A stretch of 64,000 bases of DNA from Ectorhizobium quercum (GCF_026552795.1 NZ_JANFPI010000003.1:434001-498000), one strand, 5' to 3'; counted from the stretch's first letter, positions 47,169 through 56,515 are shown. Made by a program: numbers and translations. The notes: a model not told the origin generated them from the sequence alone.

Positions 47169-47984
47169 TCAGATCAGCCGCAATCCCTTGAAACTGACAT
47201 GGCCGTCCTTGCCGACGATGATATGGTCGTGGACGGTGATGCCGAGCGGCTTCGCGGTGGAAATGATCGTGTGCGTCATATCGATGTCGGCGCGCGAGGG
47301 CGTCGGGTCGCCGGACGGGTGGTTGTGGACCAGGATGATCGCCGTCGCCGAAAGCTCCAGCGCGCGCCGCACCACCTCCCGGGGATAGACGGGCGTATGG
47401 TCGACCGTGCCTTGCCCCTGCACCTCGTCGGCGATCAGCGTGTTGCGCTTGTCGAGAAACAGGATGCGGAACTGCTCGCGTGGTTCGTGGGCCATCGCGC
47501 TGTGGCAATAGTCGATGACGGCCGACCAGGAGCCGAGAACCTGCTTGCCCCTGATCTCGCTTTTCAGCGTGCGGCGCGAAAGTGCCGCGACGAGCTTGAG
47601 GTCGAGCGCCACCGCCTCGCCTATGCCGCTCACTTCCTGAAGCAGTGGCGCGGGCGCGCCGAGCACGCCGCCGAGCGTCTTGAACCGGTCGAGAAGGGCC
47701 TTTGCGATAGGCTTGGTGTCGCGGCGGGGGATAAGCCGGAACAGCAGGAGTTCGAGAAGCTCGTAATCGGCGAGCGCGGCATCGCCGCCTTCGCGGAAGC
47801 GGTTGCGCAGACGCTCCCGATGGCCGTGGTAATGGGCCTGCTTTTCCCGTCCGGCCTCATCGACGGTGACGGGTCCGGCCTCGTTCAGCGCAAAGAAGCG
47901 GCGCTCGTCGTCCGGCGGGAAAAGGTCGTCGCCCGGCGGGGCGCTCCGGTACTCGTCCTGCGGCGGGCCGGGGCGTTTCGTCAT
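47169..47984 (-). CDS. radC: RadC/JAB-domain protein
   Basis: A 271-residue protein. The N-terminal helix-hairpin-helix part ([20 protein letters not shown], then [18 protein letters not shown]) is followed by a JAMM-type metalloprotease-like domain with [14 protein letters not shown] near residues 220-233. The old name for DNA repair protein RadC is not supported functionally in E. coli, so the activity is open. It starts 3 bp after map ends and is likely in the sfsA - map - radC operon. Confidence 0.92.
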   Translation of the reverse strand: MTKRPGPPQDEYRSAPPGDDLFPPDDERRFFALNEAGPVTVDEAGREKQAHYHGHRERLRNRFREGGDAALADYELLELLLFRLIPRRDTKPIAKALLDRFKTLGGVLGAPAPLLQEVSGIGEAVALDLKLVAALSRRTLKSEIRGKQVLGSWSAVIDYCHSAMAHEPREQFRILFLDKRNTLIADEVQGQGTVDHTPVYPREVVRRALELSATAIILVHNHPSGDPTPSRADIDMTHTIISTAKPLGITVHDHIIVGKDGHVSFKGLRLI

Positions 47985-47987
47985 GTC

Positions 47988-48824
47988 TCAGACCGTCAGC
48001 GGCGGAAGGCCCGGCCGGTCGAGCCCCTTCGAGGAGAGCGTGAAGATCTCGCAGCCGTCGGACGTCACGCCCACGGTATGTTCGTACTGCGCCGTCAGCG
48101 ACCGGTCGCGGGTGACGGCGGTCCACCCGTCCGACAGGACCTTCACATGCGGCTTGCCGAGATTGATCATCGGCTCGATGGTGAAGATCATGCCTTCGCG
48201 GATTTCCGGGCCTTCGCTGGCGCGGCCGTAATGGAGGATGTTCGGCGTATCGTGGAAAAGCTGGCCGACGCCGTGGCCGCAGAAGTCGCGCACGACGGAA
48301 CAACGCTCCGCTTCCGCATAGGTCTGGATCGCCTGGCCGATGGCGCCGGTGCGTGTGCCGGGCCGCACGGTGGCGATGCCGCGCAGCAGGCACTCATAGG
48401 TCACTTCCAGCAGGCGTTCGGCGGCACGCTTGATCTGCCCGACCGGATACATGCGGCTCGAATCGCCGTGATAGCCATCCACCCAGTAGGTCACGTCGAT
48501 ATTGACAATATCACCCTCGCGCAGCGGCTTGTCGTCGGGAATGCCGTGGCAGACGACATGGTTGATCGAGGTGCAGACCGATTTCGTGTATCCGCGGTAA
48601 TTGAGCGTCGCCGGCAGGGCGCCGTGGTCGAGCCCGAACTGGAAGACAAAACGGTCGATCGTGTTGGTGGTGACGCCCGGCTTGACGATGTCGGCCAGCG
48701 CGTCGAGACAATCGGAGGTGATGCGGCACGCCTTGCGCATGCCCTCGAACGCCTCCGGGCCGTAGATGCGGATGGCGCCGGTATTCTTCATCGGCGCGCT
48801 TGCCGCTTCAATGTAATTCACCAT
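47988..48824 (-). CDS. map: Methionine aminopeptidase, type I
   Basis: A 278-residue metalloprotease that removes the N-terminal methionine from nascent proteins. Metal ligands are visible in GDIVNIDVTYWVDGYHGDSS (two Asp), FCGHGVGQLFHD (His), IFTIEPMINLG (Glu) and TAQYEHTVGV (Glu). It has no N-terminal extension domain beyond ~25 residues. It lies 33 bp downstream of sfsA and 3 bp upstream of radC. Confidence 0.95.
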   Translation of the reverse strand: MVNYIEAASAPMKNTGAIRIYGPEAFEGMRKACRITSDCLDALADIVKPGVTTNTIDRFVFQFGLDHGALPATLNYRGYTKSVCTSINHVVCHGIPDDKPLREGDIVNIDVTYWVDGYHGDSSRMYPVGQIKRAAERLLEVTYECLLRGIATVRPGTRTGAIGQAIQTYAEAERCSVVRDFCGHGVGQLFHDTPNILHYGRASEGPEIREGMIFTIEPMINLGKPHVKVLSDGWTAVTRDRSLTAQYEHTVGVTSDGCEIFTLSSKGLDRPGLPPLTV

Positions 48825-48857
48825 GATCGCCTGCTTTCATTTCGTTCGTATTCTGTC

Positions 48858-49577
48858 TTAACCAGAGCGGGCACGGTCGTCCATCGCGACGGTCGCCTCG
48901 GCGCGAATTTCCCGCGGCGTTATCGCGCATTTTACTGCCCTGACCTCGACACCGCGCGAAAGCGCCCGGTCGTAGGCGGCGGCGTAGACGGGATCGAGGT
49001 CCCCCGCCACGGCGAAACGATCGCAATCCGGACGCTGGATGAGATAGAGCATGACGGCGCGATGGCCGGCCTCCACCATGTCCCCCAGCTCCTTTAGATG
49101 CCGCGCGCCGCGGGCGGTGGCCGTGTCCGGAAACTCCGCCAGCCCGGCCGAGCGGATGAAATGAACGTTCTTCACCTCGACATAGGCATCGGGAAGTCCG
49201 TTGCCGGAGAGCAGGAAATCGATTCGCGATTGCCTGCCGTATTTCTGTTCGCGCCGCAGGATATCGTAGCCTTCCAGACCGGGCACCAGCCCGGCCACGA
49301 GGGCTTCCTCGGCGAATCGGTTGGCCATTCCCGAATTGATGCCCGCGACGATGCCGCCGACTTCGATCAGTTCGAAACGGTAGCGGTATTTCCGCGCCGG
49401 TCCCTCGTCGTGCTGCGAAAGCCAGATGCGCGAGCCGGGCTCCGTCAGGCCGCGCATCGAGCCCGTGTTCGGGCAGAAGCCGGTGATCGGCGTGCCGTCT
49501 TCCAGAACGGCATCGAACAGAAAACGCTTGTAGCGGCGCACGAGCGTCGCGGCGATGAGGGGAGGATCGAAGATCAT
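48858..49577 (-). CDS. sfsA: Sugar fermentation stimulation protein homologue SfsA
   Basis: A 239-residue protein of the SfsA family. Blocks seen are VRRYKRFLFDAVLEDG, CPNTGSMRGLTEPGSRIWLS, KYGRQSRIDFLL and YVEVKNVHFIRSAGLAEFPD. The PD-(D/E)xK-like core (IDFLL...VEVKN) suggests a nuclease fold, and some members bind DNA; the physiological role is unclear. The open frame extends to 49805, but the ATG at 49577 (MIFDPPL) is the family start. First of sfsA - map - radC. Confidence 0.92.
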   Translation of the reverse strand: MIFDPPLIAATLVRRYKRFLFDAVLEDGTPITGFCPNTGSMRGLTEPGSRIWLSQHDEGPARKYRYRFELIEVGGIVAGINSGMANRFAEEALVAGLVPGLEGYDILRREQKYGRQSRIDFLLSGNGLPDAYVEVKNVHFIRSAGLAEFPDTATARGARHLKELGDMVEAGHRAVMLYLIQRPDCDRFAVAGDLDPVYAAAYDRALSRGVEVRAVKCAITPREIRAEATVAMDDRARSG

Positions 49578-49716
49578 GCAGGGGTTTTGCCGCCTTTGGA
49601 TGAATGAAGCAAGCCGAACCGTTGTTCTTTTGAACCGCCCATGCTTTAAGGTGTGCCGGTAACGATCGACGGGACCGAGCCTTAGGCGGGTCCCGCAGGA
49701 ATTGAGCGAGGCAGGG

Positions 49717-50115
49717 ATGAAACCGGTCGGAAATCTGGCGCTTGCAGTGCGTGCCGCCGCCGTTGCGGCCATTTGTGCGGCCGCTGCCGGTTGCGCCAGC
49801 AACAATGTCGGAACTGAATCCGGACCGATGGCGACGCCGCAGGTGGTGACGGTGGTTCCCGGTGTGCCGAGCGGCCCGGCTCCGACAGGCCCGCAGAAGA
49901 CCGGTTATTATCCCGGCTTTGCCGAGCCGCTGACATCGGCGGCACTCCAGATGACGAACGAGGAAGCCGCGACGCAGCAGCAGCAATTGAGCGCGCTTGG
50001 CGCCGCCCGCCGCCGCGGCGCGATCTCGGAAGCCGAATACAGGCGCCGTCAGGAGGAACTGCGCAGGCTCGCCACGCAGCACGGCGAGGACACTTTGAAC
50101 CAGATTACCAACTAA
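49717..50115 (+). CDS. SHOCT-like lipoprotein
   Basis: A 132-residue secreted lipoprotein. The signal ends at the lipobox AAAAGC (Cys near residue 27). A Pro/Gly-rich linker leads to a C-terminal amphipathic pair, LSALGAARRRGAISEAEYRR, resembling a SHOCT oligomerisation motif. The function is unknown. The ATG at 49717 has GAGGCAGG upstream; TTG 49702 is the alternative start. Divergent from sfsA. Confidence 0.75.
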   Translation: MKPVGNLALAVRAAAVAAICAAAAGCASNNVGTESGPMATPQVVTVVPGVPSGPAPTGPQKTGYYPGFAEPLTSAALQMTNEEAATQQQQLSALGAARRRGAISEAEYRRRQEELRRLATQHGEDTLNQITN

Positions 50116-50408
50116 CCGCATTTCCGCCCTCAAGGGACGCCATGATCCCGGTGAGGGGCGAACGGGCGAGAAAACCCGTCTTCCCCGAGCGCCTGCGGCC
50201 GATTTGGGCTTGCCTTTCGGCGGGTTTGGTCGCAAAGCACTCGAATGACGGCGGGAGGCGATGTGTCGCGCCGCCCGTTTCATGCCGGCCTGTGATGGTC
50301 CGGCAGCGAGTGACCCCGCGATTTCAGGAGGTTCGTGTCGCGGTGGCCGTGATGAGAGACGAATCCCGGCGTGGCCCGCCGAGGGCCGATGATTCCATGA
50401 GGAAAGAG

Positions 50409-51626
50409 ATGGAAGAGTTTCACAAAGTCCGCAGACTGCCGCCCTATGTTTTCGAACAGGTCAACCGACTGAAGGCGGCAGCGCGAGCCGGTGGCGCCGA
50501 CATCATAGACCTCGGCATGGGCAACCCCGATCTTCCGACCCCGAAGGGCATCGTCGACAAGCTCTGCGAAGTGGTGCAGGATCCGCGCTCGCACCGTTAC
50601 TCGGCTTCCAAGGGCATTCCCGGCCTTCGCCGCGCCCAGGCTTCCTATTACGCCCGCCGCTTCGGCGTGAAGCTCGACCCGGACACGCAGGTCGTGGCCA
50701 CGCTCGGCTCCAAGGAGGGCTTCGCCAACATGGCGCAGGCCATCACCGCGCCGGGCGACGTGATCCTGTGCCCGAACCCGACCTATCCGATCCATGCGTT
50801 CGGCTTCCTGATGGCCGGCGGCGTCATCCGTTCGCTTCCGGTCGAGCCGGACGACAGCTTCTTTCCGCCGCTGGAGCGCGCCATCCGCCACTCCATCCCG
50901 AAGCCGATCGCGCTCGTCATCAACTATCCGTCGAACCCGACGGCGCATGTGGCGAGCCTCGACTTCTACAAGGAGGTCGTGGCCTTCGCGCGCAAGCACG
51001 AGCTGTTCATCCTTTCCGACCTTGCCTATTCGGAAATCTATTTCGACGGCAATCCGCCGCCTTCCGTCCTGGAAGTGCCCGGCGCCATCGACGTGACCGT
51101 CGAATTCACCTCGATGTCCAAGACCTTCTCCATGCCGGGCTGGCGCATCGGCTTCGCGGTTGGTAACGAGCGTCTGGTCTCGGCGCTGACGCGCGTGAAA
51201 TCCTATCTCGACTACGGCGCCTTTACGCCGATCCAGGTGGCCGCCACGCATGCGCTGAACGGCGACGGAACGGATATCGCCGAGGTGCGCAATGTCTACA
51301 GGCGTCGCCGCGACGTGATGGTCGATGCCTTCGGCAAGGCCGGTTTCGAAGTGCCGCCGCCCGCCGCGACGATGTTCGCCTGGGCGAAGATTCCCGAACC
51401 CTTCCGCCATCTCGGCTCGCTGGAATTCTCCAAGCTTCTGGTGGAGAAGGCCGATGTCGCGGTCGCGCCGGGCATCGGATTCGGCGAGCAGGGCGACGAA
51501 TACGTCCGCCTCGCGCTGGTGGAGAACGAGCACCGCATCCGTCAGGCCGCCCGCAACATCAAGAAGTTCTTCTCGACGGCGGACGAGACCATGCACAACG
51601 TCATTTCGCTGAACGCCCACCGTTAA
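50409..51626 (+). CDS. PLP aminotransferase, class I/II (alanine or LL-DAP type)
   Basis: A 405-residue fold-type I aminotransferase: MEEFHKVRRLPPYVFEQVNR at the start, LGMGNPDLPTP, INYPSNPTAHVA (cofactor Asn), SDLAYSEIYFDG and the PLP lysine in SMSKTFSMPGWRIGF. Homologues are annotated as LL-diaminopimelate aminotransferase or as an AlaC-like alanine aminotransferase; the sequence alone does not decide. The open frame begins at 50142, but the ATG at 50409, with AGGAAAGAG upstream, agrees with the family start. It is followed by a terminator and then hom. Confidence 0.88.
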   Translation: MEEFHKVRRLPPYVFEQVNRLKAAARAGGADIIDLGMGNPDLPTPKGIVDKLCEVVQDPRSHRYSASKGIPGLRRAQASYYARRFGVKLDPDTQVVATLGSKEGFANMAQAITAPGDVILCPNPTYPIHAFGFLMAGGVIRSLPVEPDDSFFPPLERAIRHSIPKPIALVINYPSNPTAHVASLDFYKEVVAFARKHELFILSDLAYSEIYFDGNPPPSVLEVPGAIDVTVEFTSMSKTFSMPGWRIGFAVGNERLVSALTRVKSYLDYGAFTPIQVAATHALNGDGTDIAEVRNVYRRRRDVMVDAFGKAGFEVPPPAATMFAWAKIPEPFRHLGSLEFSKLLVEKADVAVAPGIGFGEQGDEYVRLALVENEHRIRQAARNIKKFFSTADETMHNVISLNAHR

Positions 51627-51649
51627 GCGAGACCTTTCGCCGTTCCACG

Positions 51650-51676
51650 GGCGGCCGCCTTCGCCGGCCGCCTTTT
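51650..51676 (+). terminator. Terminator between the aminotransferase gene and hom
   Basis: GGCGGCC (51650-51656) pairs with GGCCGCC (51666-51672), then TTTT. Confidence 0.65.
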
Positions 51677-51705
51677 CCAAAAGACCATATCCAGGACTAT
51701 TTCTC

Positions 51706-53025
51706 ATGGCAGATGCCCTCAGGATCGGCATTGCGGGCCTTGGCACCGTCGGTGCCTCGCTCGTAGCCCTGTTGCAGCAGCGCAAGAACGAACTGGCCGT
51801 TACCTGCGGCCGCGCGATCGAAATCGTTGCCGTCTCCGCACGCAACCGCAACCGTGATCGGGGCATCGATCTGACGGGGATCGACTGGTTCGATTCCGCC
51901 GTCGAAATGGCTGAAAAGGCCGATATCGACGTTTTCGTCGAACTGATCGGCGGTGCCACCGGCACGGCCGACGAATCCGTCCGCGCCGCACTGGCCCGGG
52001 GCGTTCACGTCGTGACGGCCAACAAGGCTCTGCTGGCCCGCTGCGGCGTCGAACTGGCCTCCCTTGCCGAAGACAAGGGCGCGCTTCTCAATTTCGAGGC
52101 GGCGGTCGCGGGCGGCATTCCCGTCATCAAGGCGTTGCGCGAATCGCTGACCGGCAACCACGTCAGCCGCGTCTACGGCATCATGAACGGCACCTGCAAT
52201 TACATCCTGACCCGTATGGAGAAGGAGGGGCTTTCTTTCGAGGATTGCCTCAAGGAGGCGCAACGCCTCGGCTATGCCGAAGCCGATCCGGCCTTCGATA
52301 TCGAGGGCAATGACACGGCCCACAAGCTCGCCATCCTGACGACGCTCGCTTTCGGCACGCAGATTGCCGCCGACGACATCTATCTTGAAGGCATCACCAA
52401 TATCTCGATTGAGGATATCCGCGCCGCCGCCGATCTGGGCTATCGCATCAAGTTGCTGGGCGTCGCGCAGACGACCGGGACCGGCATCGAGCAGCGGGTT
52501 CACCCGACGATGGTGCCGCTCGACTCGGTCATCGCGCAGGTGGACGGCGTGACCAATGCCGTCGCGATCGAATCCGACATTCTCGGGGAATTGCTGATGG
52601 TCGGTCCGGGCGCCGGAGGCAATGCGACCGCCTCCGCCGTGCTGGGCGACATTGCCGATATCGCCAAGAGCCGCCCGGGCGCGCAGCGCGTGCCGGCCCT
52701 CGGACGCCCGGCGGCATCGCTCGATCCCTATTGCCGCGCGCGCATCCAGAGCCATGAGGGCGGCTATTTCATCCGCCTGACGGTGGAAGACCGGGCAGGG
52801 GTGTTCGCCGGGATCGCCACACATATGGCGGCCAACGGCATTTCGCTGGAATCGATCGTGCAGCGTCCCAAACCGCGGGGCGAGACCGGTCCGCAGACGA
52901 TCATCCTCGTGACGCATGCGACCCGCGAGGATTCGCTGCGCAAGGCGGTGGCGGCCGTGTCCGCCGACGGTTATCTCCTCGGCGCGGCCCAGGTCATTCG
53001 TATCGAGCGCCCCAAGACCGTGTGA
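51706..53025 (+). CDS. hom: Homoserine dehydrogenase
   Basis: A 439-residue NAD(P)-dependent enzyme that reduces aspartate semialdehyde to homoserine, the branch point to threonine and methionine. The nucleotide loop is GIAGLGTVGASL, the catalytic block is GIMNGTCNYILTRM, and FDIEGNDTAHKLAILTTLAFG follows. A C-terminal ACT domain (~residue 350 on: EGGYFIRLTVEDRAGVFAGI) suggests feedback control by threonine. No upstream riboswitch is evident; the 30 bases between the terminator and the ATG are too short for one. Confidence 0.95.
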   Translation: MADALRIGIAGLGTVGASLVALLQQRKNELAVTCGRAIEIVAVSARNRNRDRGIDLTGIDWFDSAVEMAEKADIDVFVELIGGATGTADESVRAALARGVHVVTANKALLARCGVELASLAEDKGALLNFEAAVAGGIPVIKALRESLTGNHVSRVYGIMNGTCNYILTRMEKEGLSFEDCLKEAQRLGYAEADPAFDIEGNDTAHKLAILTTLAFGTQIAADDIYLEGITNISIEDIRAAADLGYRIKLLGVAQTTGTGIEQRVHPTMVPLDSVIAQVDGVTNAVAIESDILGELLMVGPGAGGNATASAVLGDIADIAKSRPGAQRVPALGRPAASLDPYCRARIQSHEGGYFIRLTVEDRAGVFAGIATHMAANGISLESIVQRPKPRGETGPQTIILVTHATREDSLRKAVAAVSADGYLLGAAQVIRIERPKTV

Positions 53026-53183
53026 TTCCGGCGCATCGCGCACCAGGGTTCAACCCGGAACGCTCCATTGACGCGAAGCGGGTTTATCCGACAATTCATC
53101 GGTGCATTCCTTGGCTTGCATTAGAATCGATTTAATGTTGTGATCGTGCATTAGCGAACATTGCAAGCGAGGGAGGCGCTTTG

Positions 53184-53378
53184 ATGATTTCGACTACCCT
53201 GCACGATACCAATACCGTTCTGGAACTGACGAACCGGCGTTCGTCGAAATCCGTTTCGAACAGTTGCGTCCGCCGGAAGAAACGCACGCGTAACTGGACA
53301 CTTCTGCTGGTGTTTCTCGTATCGCCGGCAATCATGTTCTGCATCGGCATCGTCGGTCTTGTCGCTCTGCTGAATTGA
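53184..53378 (+). CDS. Small single-pass membrane protein
   Basis: A 64-residue protein with a basic centre (RRKKRTRNW) followed by one membrane helix (TLLLVFLVSPAIMFCIGIVGLVALLN), running to the very end. Type II-in orientation is likely. GGGAGGCGCTTTG precedes the ATG at 53184. I recognise no family. It stands alone between hom and recJ. Confidence 0.6.
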   Translation: MISTTLHDTNTVLELTNRRSSKSVSNSCVRRKKRTRNWTLLLVFLVSPAIMFCIGIVGLVALLN

Positions 53379-53469
53379 GGGTGTTTCTGCGGGTACGGTT
53401 TCAAACCGCGTTCATATATGCCAAGGAAGAGGAGACTTGGCATAGATATGAGGCGGATAGATTGTTTTC

Positions 53470-55272
53470 ATGACCGCACCCGCAGATCCCGTCACGAGAT
53501 CGTTCCTGAACGTCGACAGGTCCGTTTCGGGCCAGCGCTGGTCGGCGCGGCTGGATCAGGCCGGCCTGAACCGGGCCCTGGCGATATCCCAGACACATGG
53601 GCTTTCGGAAATCGTCGCGCGCGTGCTGGCAGGCCGTGGCGTGGGGGTGGACGAGGCGCCCGCCTTTCTGGACCCGACGATCCGCGGGCTCATGCCGGAT
53701 CCCTCCAGCATGACCGACTGCGACAAGGCAGCCGCGCGGATCGCCGCCGCTGTCGAAGCCGGCGAGAAGATCGCGATCTTCGGTGACTACGATGTGGACG
53801 GAGCCGCGTCGTCGGCGCTGCTGTGCCGGTTTCTTCGTCACTTCGGTATCGAAGCCGAGATTTATATTCCCGATCGTATTTTCGAGGGATATGGCCCCAA
53901 TCCGTCCGCCATCCGTCAGTTGATCGAGAACGGTGCGCAATTGATCGTGACGGTCGACTGCGGCTCGACCAGTCACGAATCGCTGGCCGTGGCCGCCGAC
54001 CTCGGCGTGGACGTGGTGGTGATCGACCATCACCAGCTTGGAGCCGACCTGCCGCCCTGTCTCGCCCTGGTCAATCCGAACCGGCAGGACGATCTTTCGG
54101 GGCAGGGGCATCTCTGCGCGGCGGGCGTGGTTTTCCTGGTGCTGGTCGCCACGACGCGGGTGCTGCGCATGGCGGGCGATCCGCGGGCGAAAACGCTCGA
54201 TCTTCTTTCCTGGCTCGATCTGGTCGCGCTCGCGACGGTTTGCGATGTCGTGCCGCTGAAAGGGCTGAACCGCGCCTATGTCGTCAAGGGGCTGGTCGCG
54301 GCGCGCCACATGCTCAATCCGGGGCTGGCGGCGCTGTTCCGTACGGCGGGCCTCAACGGCCCGGTCACGCCCTACCATCTCGGCTTCCTGATCGGCCCGC
54401 GCATCAATGCCGGCGGGCGCATTGGCGATGCGGCCCTCGGCAGCCGCCTTCTGACGATGGATGATGCCGCGCGCGCGGGTGAAATCGCCGTCCGGCTTGA
54501 TGAATTGAACAAGGAGCGCCAGGCGATGGAAGCCGCGATGCTGGCCGAAGCCGAAGCGGAGGCCATTGCCGAATACGGCAATGGCGAGGGCGCTTCCGTC
54601 ATCGTGACGGCGAACGACCGCTGGCACGCCGGCATCGTCGGTCTTCTTGCTTCACGCCTGAAGGACAAGTTCCGCCGCCCGGCATTCGCCATCGCCTTCG
54701 ACGCCAACGGGCGGGGCACCGGTTCCGGCCGCTCCATCGGTGGGTTCGATCTCGGGCGCATGGTGCGCGCGGCGGTGGAAAACGGCCTTCTCGTCAAGGG
54801 CGGCGGGCATGGCATGGCCGCCGGCTTGACGGTCGAGCGAGCCAATCTGGGGCGCCTGCGTCACTTCTTCGAAGAAAGCGCGAAGGGAGCCGTCGCCTCG
54901 CTCGTGGCCGATCCTGCGCTCAAGATCGATGCCGCCGTTTCAGCTTCCGGGGCAACGCCGGCCCTCATCGAAAAGCTCGAGGCGGCCGGTCCCTACGGAG
55001 CGGGGCATCCGCAGCCGGTCTTTGCCGTGCCGGCCCACCGGTTGCGCGATTCGCGGCCCGTCGGAACGACGCATGTGAAGGTGACGCTGGAAGCGATGGA
55101 TGGTGCCCGGCTGGAGGGCATAGCCTTCCGCGTTGCCGAGACGCCGCTCGGCGATTTTCTACTGAAGGAGCGCGGTTCGATGATTCACGTTGCCGGCTCG
55201 CTGTCGCTCGATCACTGGCAGGGCGCGCAACGTGTGCAGCTCCGTGTCACCGATGCGGCACGGGCGATCTGA
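53470..55272 (+). CDS. recJ: Single-stranded-DNA-specific exonuclease RecJ
   Basis: A 600-residue DHH-family 5'-3' ssDNA exonuclease of recombination and mismatch repair. Metal motifs: FGDYDVDGAASSALLCRFLR, TVDCGSTSHE, VIDHHQLGADLPP and GPRINAGGRIGDA; the DHHA1 domain (KGGGHGMAAGLTVE) and the C-terminal OB fold follow. The third motif has STSHE where many RecJ have ITA; the metal Asp is kept. In common with other alphaproteobacteria it is followed by tRNA genes. Confidence 0.95.
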   Translation: MTAPADPVTRSFLNVDRSVSGQRWSARLDQAGLNRALAISQTHGLSEIVARVLAGRGVGVDEAPAFLDPTIRGLMPDPSSMTDCDKAAARIAAAVEAGEKIAIFGDYDVDGAASSALLCRFLRHFGIEAEIYIPDRIFEGYGPNPSAIRQLIENGAQLIVTVDCGSTSHESLAVAADLGVDVVVIDHHQLGADLPPCLALVNPNRQDDLSGQGHLCAAGVVFLVLVATTRVLRMAGDPRAKTLDLLSWLDLVALATVCDVVPLKGLNRAYVVKGLVAARHMLNPGLAALFRTAGLNGPVTPYHLGFLIGPRINAGGRIGDAALGSRLLTMDDAARAGEIAVRLDELNKERQAMEAAMLAEAEAEAIAEYGNGEGASVIVTANDRWHAGIVGLLASRLKDKFRRPAFAIAFDANGRGTGSGRSIGGFDLGRMVRAAVENGLLVKGGGHGMAAGLTVERANLGRLRHFFEESAKGAVASLVADPALKIDAAVSASGATPALIEKLEAAGPYGAGHPQPVFAVPAHRLRDSRPVGTTHVKVTLEAMDGARLEGIAFRVAETPLGDFLLKERGSMIHVAGSLSLDHWQGAQRVQLRVTDAARAI

Positions 55273-55291
55273 GCAAATCGATGCGAGGAAG

Positions 55292-55366
55292 TGGCACGCC
55301 CTAGGGGAATCGAACCCCTCTTTCCAGAATGAAAATCTGGCGTCCTAACCGATAGACGAAGGGCGC
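55292..55366 (-). tRNA. tRNA-Glu(TTC), copy 1
   Basis: 75 nt; acceptor GCGCCCT / AGGGCGT, anticodon TTC, encoded CCA. The anticodon stem is CCAGA/TCTGG, while copies 2 and 3 have TCAGA/TCTGA, and the T-loop differs by one base. It decodes GAA and GAG. Confidence 0.95.
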
Positions 55367-55378
55367 GTGTGAGGGGCC

Positions 55379-55407
55379 TTATAGTCAGGCCCGCCGGTGA
55401 GCGCAAG
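55379..55407 (-). promoter_or_regulatory. Promoter of tRNA-Glu copy 1
   Basis: CTTGCG (55402-55407), 17 bp, CTATAA (55379-55384) on the minus strand, 12 bp upstream of the tRNA, close to the rhizobial consensus. Confidence 0.75.
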
Positions 55408-55517
55408 CGGTCGAAACGACTTTTTTGACGGTTTTTCAACAGGCCAGATCCGGGCGTGCGTTATGCGGGCGAGAACATCGCATTCACGGCGGCGGCAGGT
55501 ATTTCTGTTAAGGAAAG

Positions 55518-55592
55518 TGGCACGCCCTAGGGGAGTCGAACCCCTCTTTTCAGAATGAAAATCTGACGTCCTAACCGATAGACGAAGGGCGC
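55518..55592 (-). tRNA. tRNA-Glu(TTC), copy 2
   Basis: 75 nt, identical to copy 3 and with the T-A/TCAGA version of the anticodon stem. Part of a tandem 226-bp unit. Confidence 0.95.
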
Positions 55593-55604
55593 GTGTGAGG
55601 GGCC

Positions 55605-55633
55605 TTATAGTCAGGCCCGCCGGTGAGCGCAAG
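55605..55633 (-). promoter_or_regulatory. Promoter of tRNA-Glu copy 2
   Basis: CTTGCG (55628-55633), 17-bp spacer, CTATAA (55605-55610); the same spacer sequence as copy 1. Confidence 0.75.
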
Positions 55634-55743
55634 CGGTCGAAACGACTTTTTTGACGGTTTTTCAACAGGGCCGATCCGGTCGTGCGTTATGCGGGCGGGA
55701 ACAGCGCATTCACGGCGGCGGCAGGTATTTCTGTTGGGGAAGA

Positions 55744-55818
55744 TGGCACGCCCTAGGGGAGTCGAACCCCTCTTTTCAGAATGAAAATCTGACGTCCTAA
55801 CCGATAGACGAAGGGCGC
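55744..55818 (-). tRNA. tRNA-Glu(TTC), copy 3
   Basis: 75 nt, same sequence as copy 2, but with a different upstream flank. Confidence 0.95.
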
Positions 55819-55830
55819 GTGTGGGCGCCC

Positions 55831-55859
55831 TTATAGTCAGGCATTCAGGACTGCGCAAG
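55831..55859 (-). promoter_or_regulatory. Promoter of tRNA-Glu copy 3
   Basis: CTTGCG (55854-55859), 17-bp spacer of different sequence, CTATAA (55831-55836). Conservation of the boxes while the spacer changed supports function. Confidence 0.75.
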
Positions 55860-55948
55860 CGCCAAATTGCGCTGTGCCGCAAAAAATCGCCGCGCGATGA
55901 AAAGAGGCGGAACCTTGAAGGAAATATTCGCGAAAACAAGAGGATGGG

Positions 55949-56449
55949 TTAGTCGAGCGGCGGCTGCGGCGCGCCGGTTGGAACGCTACCCGTGCCGTAG
56001 ACGCTGTAAAGCGTCGCATTGATGCCGGGGGCAGGCGAATAGGCGGCGGCCGGAAGCAGTGCGCCGTCCTCGCCGCGAGGCGCTGTCGCGGGATCGGATG
56101 CGATGCCTGTGGAGAAGATGCTGGACTGGCTGGCCCTGACGCCAGTCGGCTGGGTGGCGAGCCCGGCGATGTTGGCGGCCGGTTCTTCCGAACCGGGCAA
56201 TGTCCGCGCTTCCGCGGTCGCTTCCGGGTTTTCGCCGTTCGTGGCGACATAAGGGTCCACATAGGCCGTGCCGGAACCGGTTTTCGCCGAAGACGCGGCT
56301 TTGGTATCGTCTGACGCGGAGGCGAGGTCCGCCTCCGCCGTCTTGCCCGCGAAGGACAGGGTCTTGCAGCCGCTCAGCGGCAGAACGGCCAGAACGCCGA
56401 TGACGGCAAGACGGGTGAGGGCGCGGCCTGTCGATATCATATCGGGCAT
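55949..56449 (-). CDS. Secreted lipoprotein of unknown function
   Basis: A 166-residue protein with a lipoprotein signal (LAVIGVLAVLPLSGC, Cys near residue 28) and a Ser/Ala/Thr-rich, low-complexity mature part, for example ASASDDTKAASSAKTGSG. No domain is recognised; the end SVYGTGSVPTGAPQPPLD is proline-rich. AAGGGGAAAAAC precedes the ATG at 56449, and the open frame extends to 56491. It lies downstream of gloA on the same strand (105 bp), separated by a hairpin. Confidence 0.7.
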   Translation of the reverse strand: MPDMISTGRALTRLAVIGVLAVLPLSGCKTLSFAGKTAEADLASASDDTKAASSAKTGSGTAYVDPYVATNGENPEATAEARTLPGSEEPAANIAGLATQPTGVRASQSSIFSTGIASDPATAPRGEDGALLPAAAYSPAPGINATLYSVYGTGSVPTGAPQPPLD

Positions 56450-56515
56450 GTTTTTCCCCTTGGCGCGATTGGGCAGCGCCGCGCGCATCACGCGCGCAGC
56501 TTGAGGGGAATCTAG

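Larger units (their letters stand above)
55292..55743. repeat. Tandem 226-bp tRNA-Glu units
   Basis: 55292-55517 and 55518-55743 are near-identical units, each one tRNA-Glu plus its ~151-bp promoter/spacer. A third tRNA at 55744 shares the gene but not most of the flank. This is a recent tandem duplication on top of an older copy. Confidence 0.85.

Noticed and set aside
50116..50408. N-terminal extension of the aminotransferase to 50142
   Set aside because: Residues 1-89 of that reading lack family similarity, and the ATG at 50409 has an RBS.
51627..51705. Riboswitch ahead of hom
   Set aside because: Only a terminator and ~30 bases are present; there is no room for an aptamer.
55345..55665. 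Minus-strand frames through the tRNA-Glu array, first taken as repeat proteins
   Set aside because: They are translations of tRNA-Glu and its spacer, repeated because the unit is duplicated.
55292..55818. Regular ~75-bp repeats resembling a CRISPR array
   Set aside because: The repeats are tRNA-Glu genes and the spacers are duplicates of each other, not unique.
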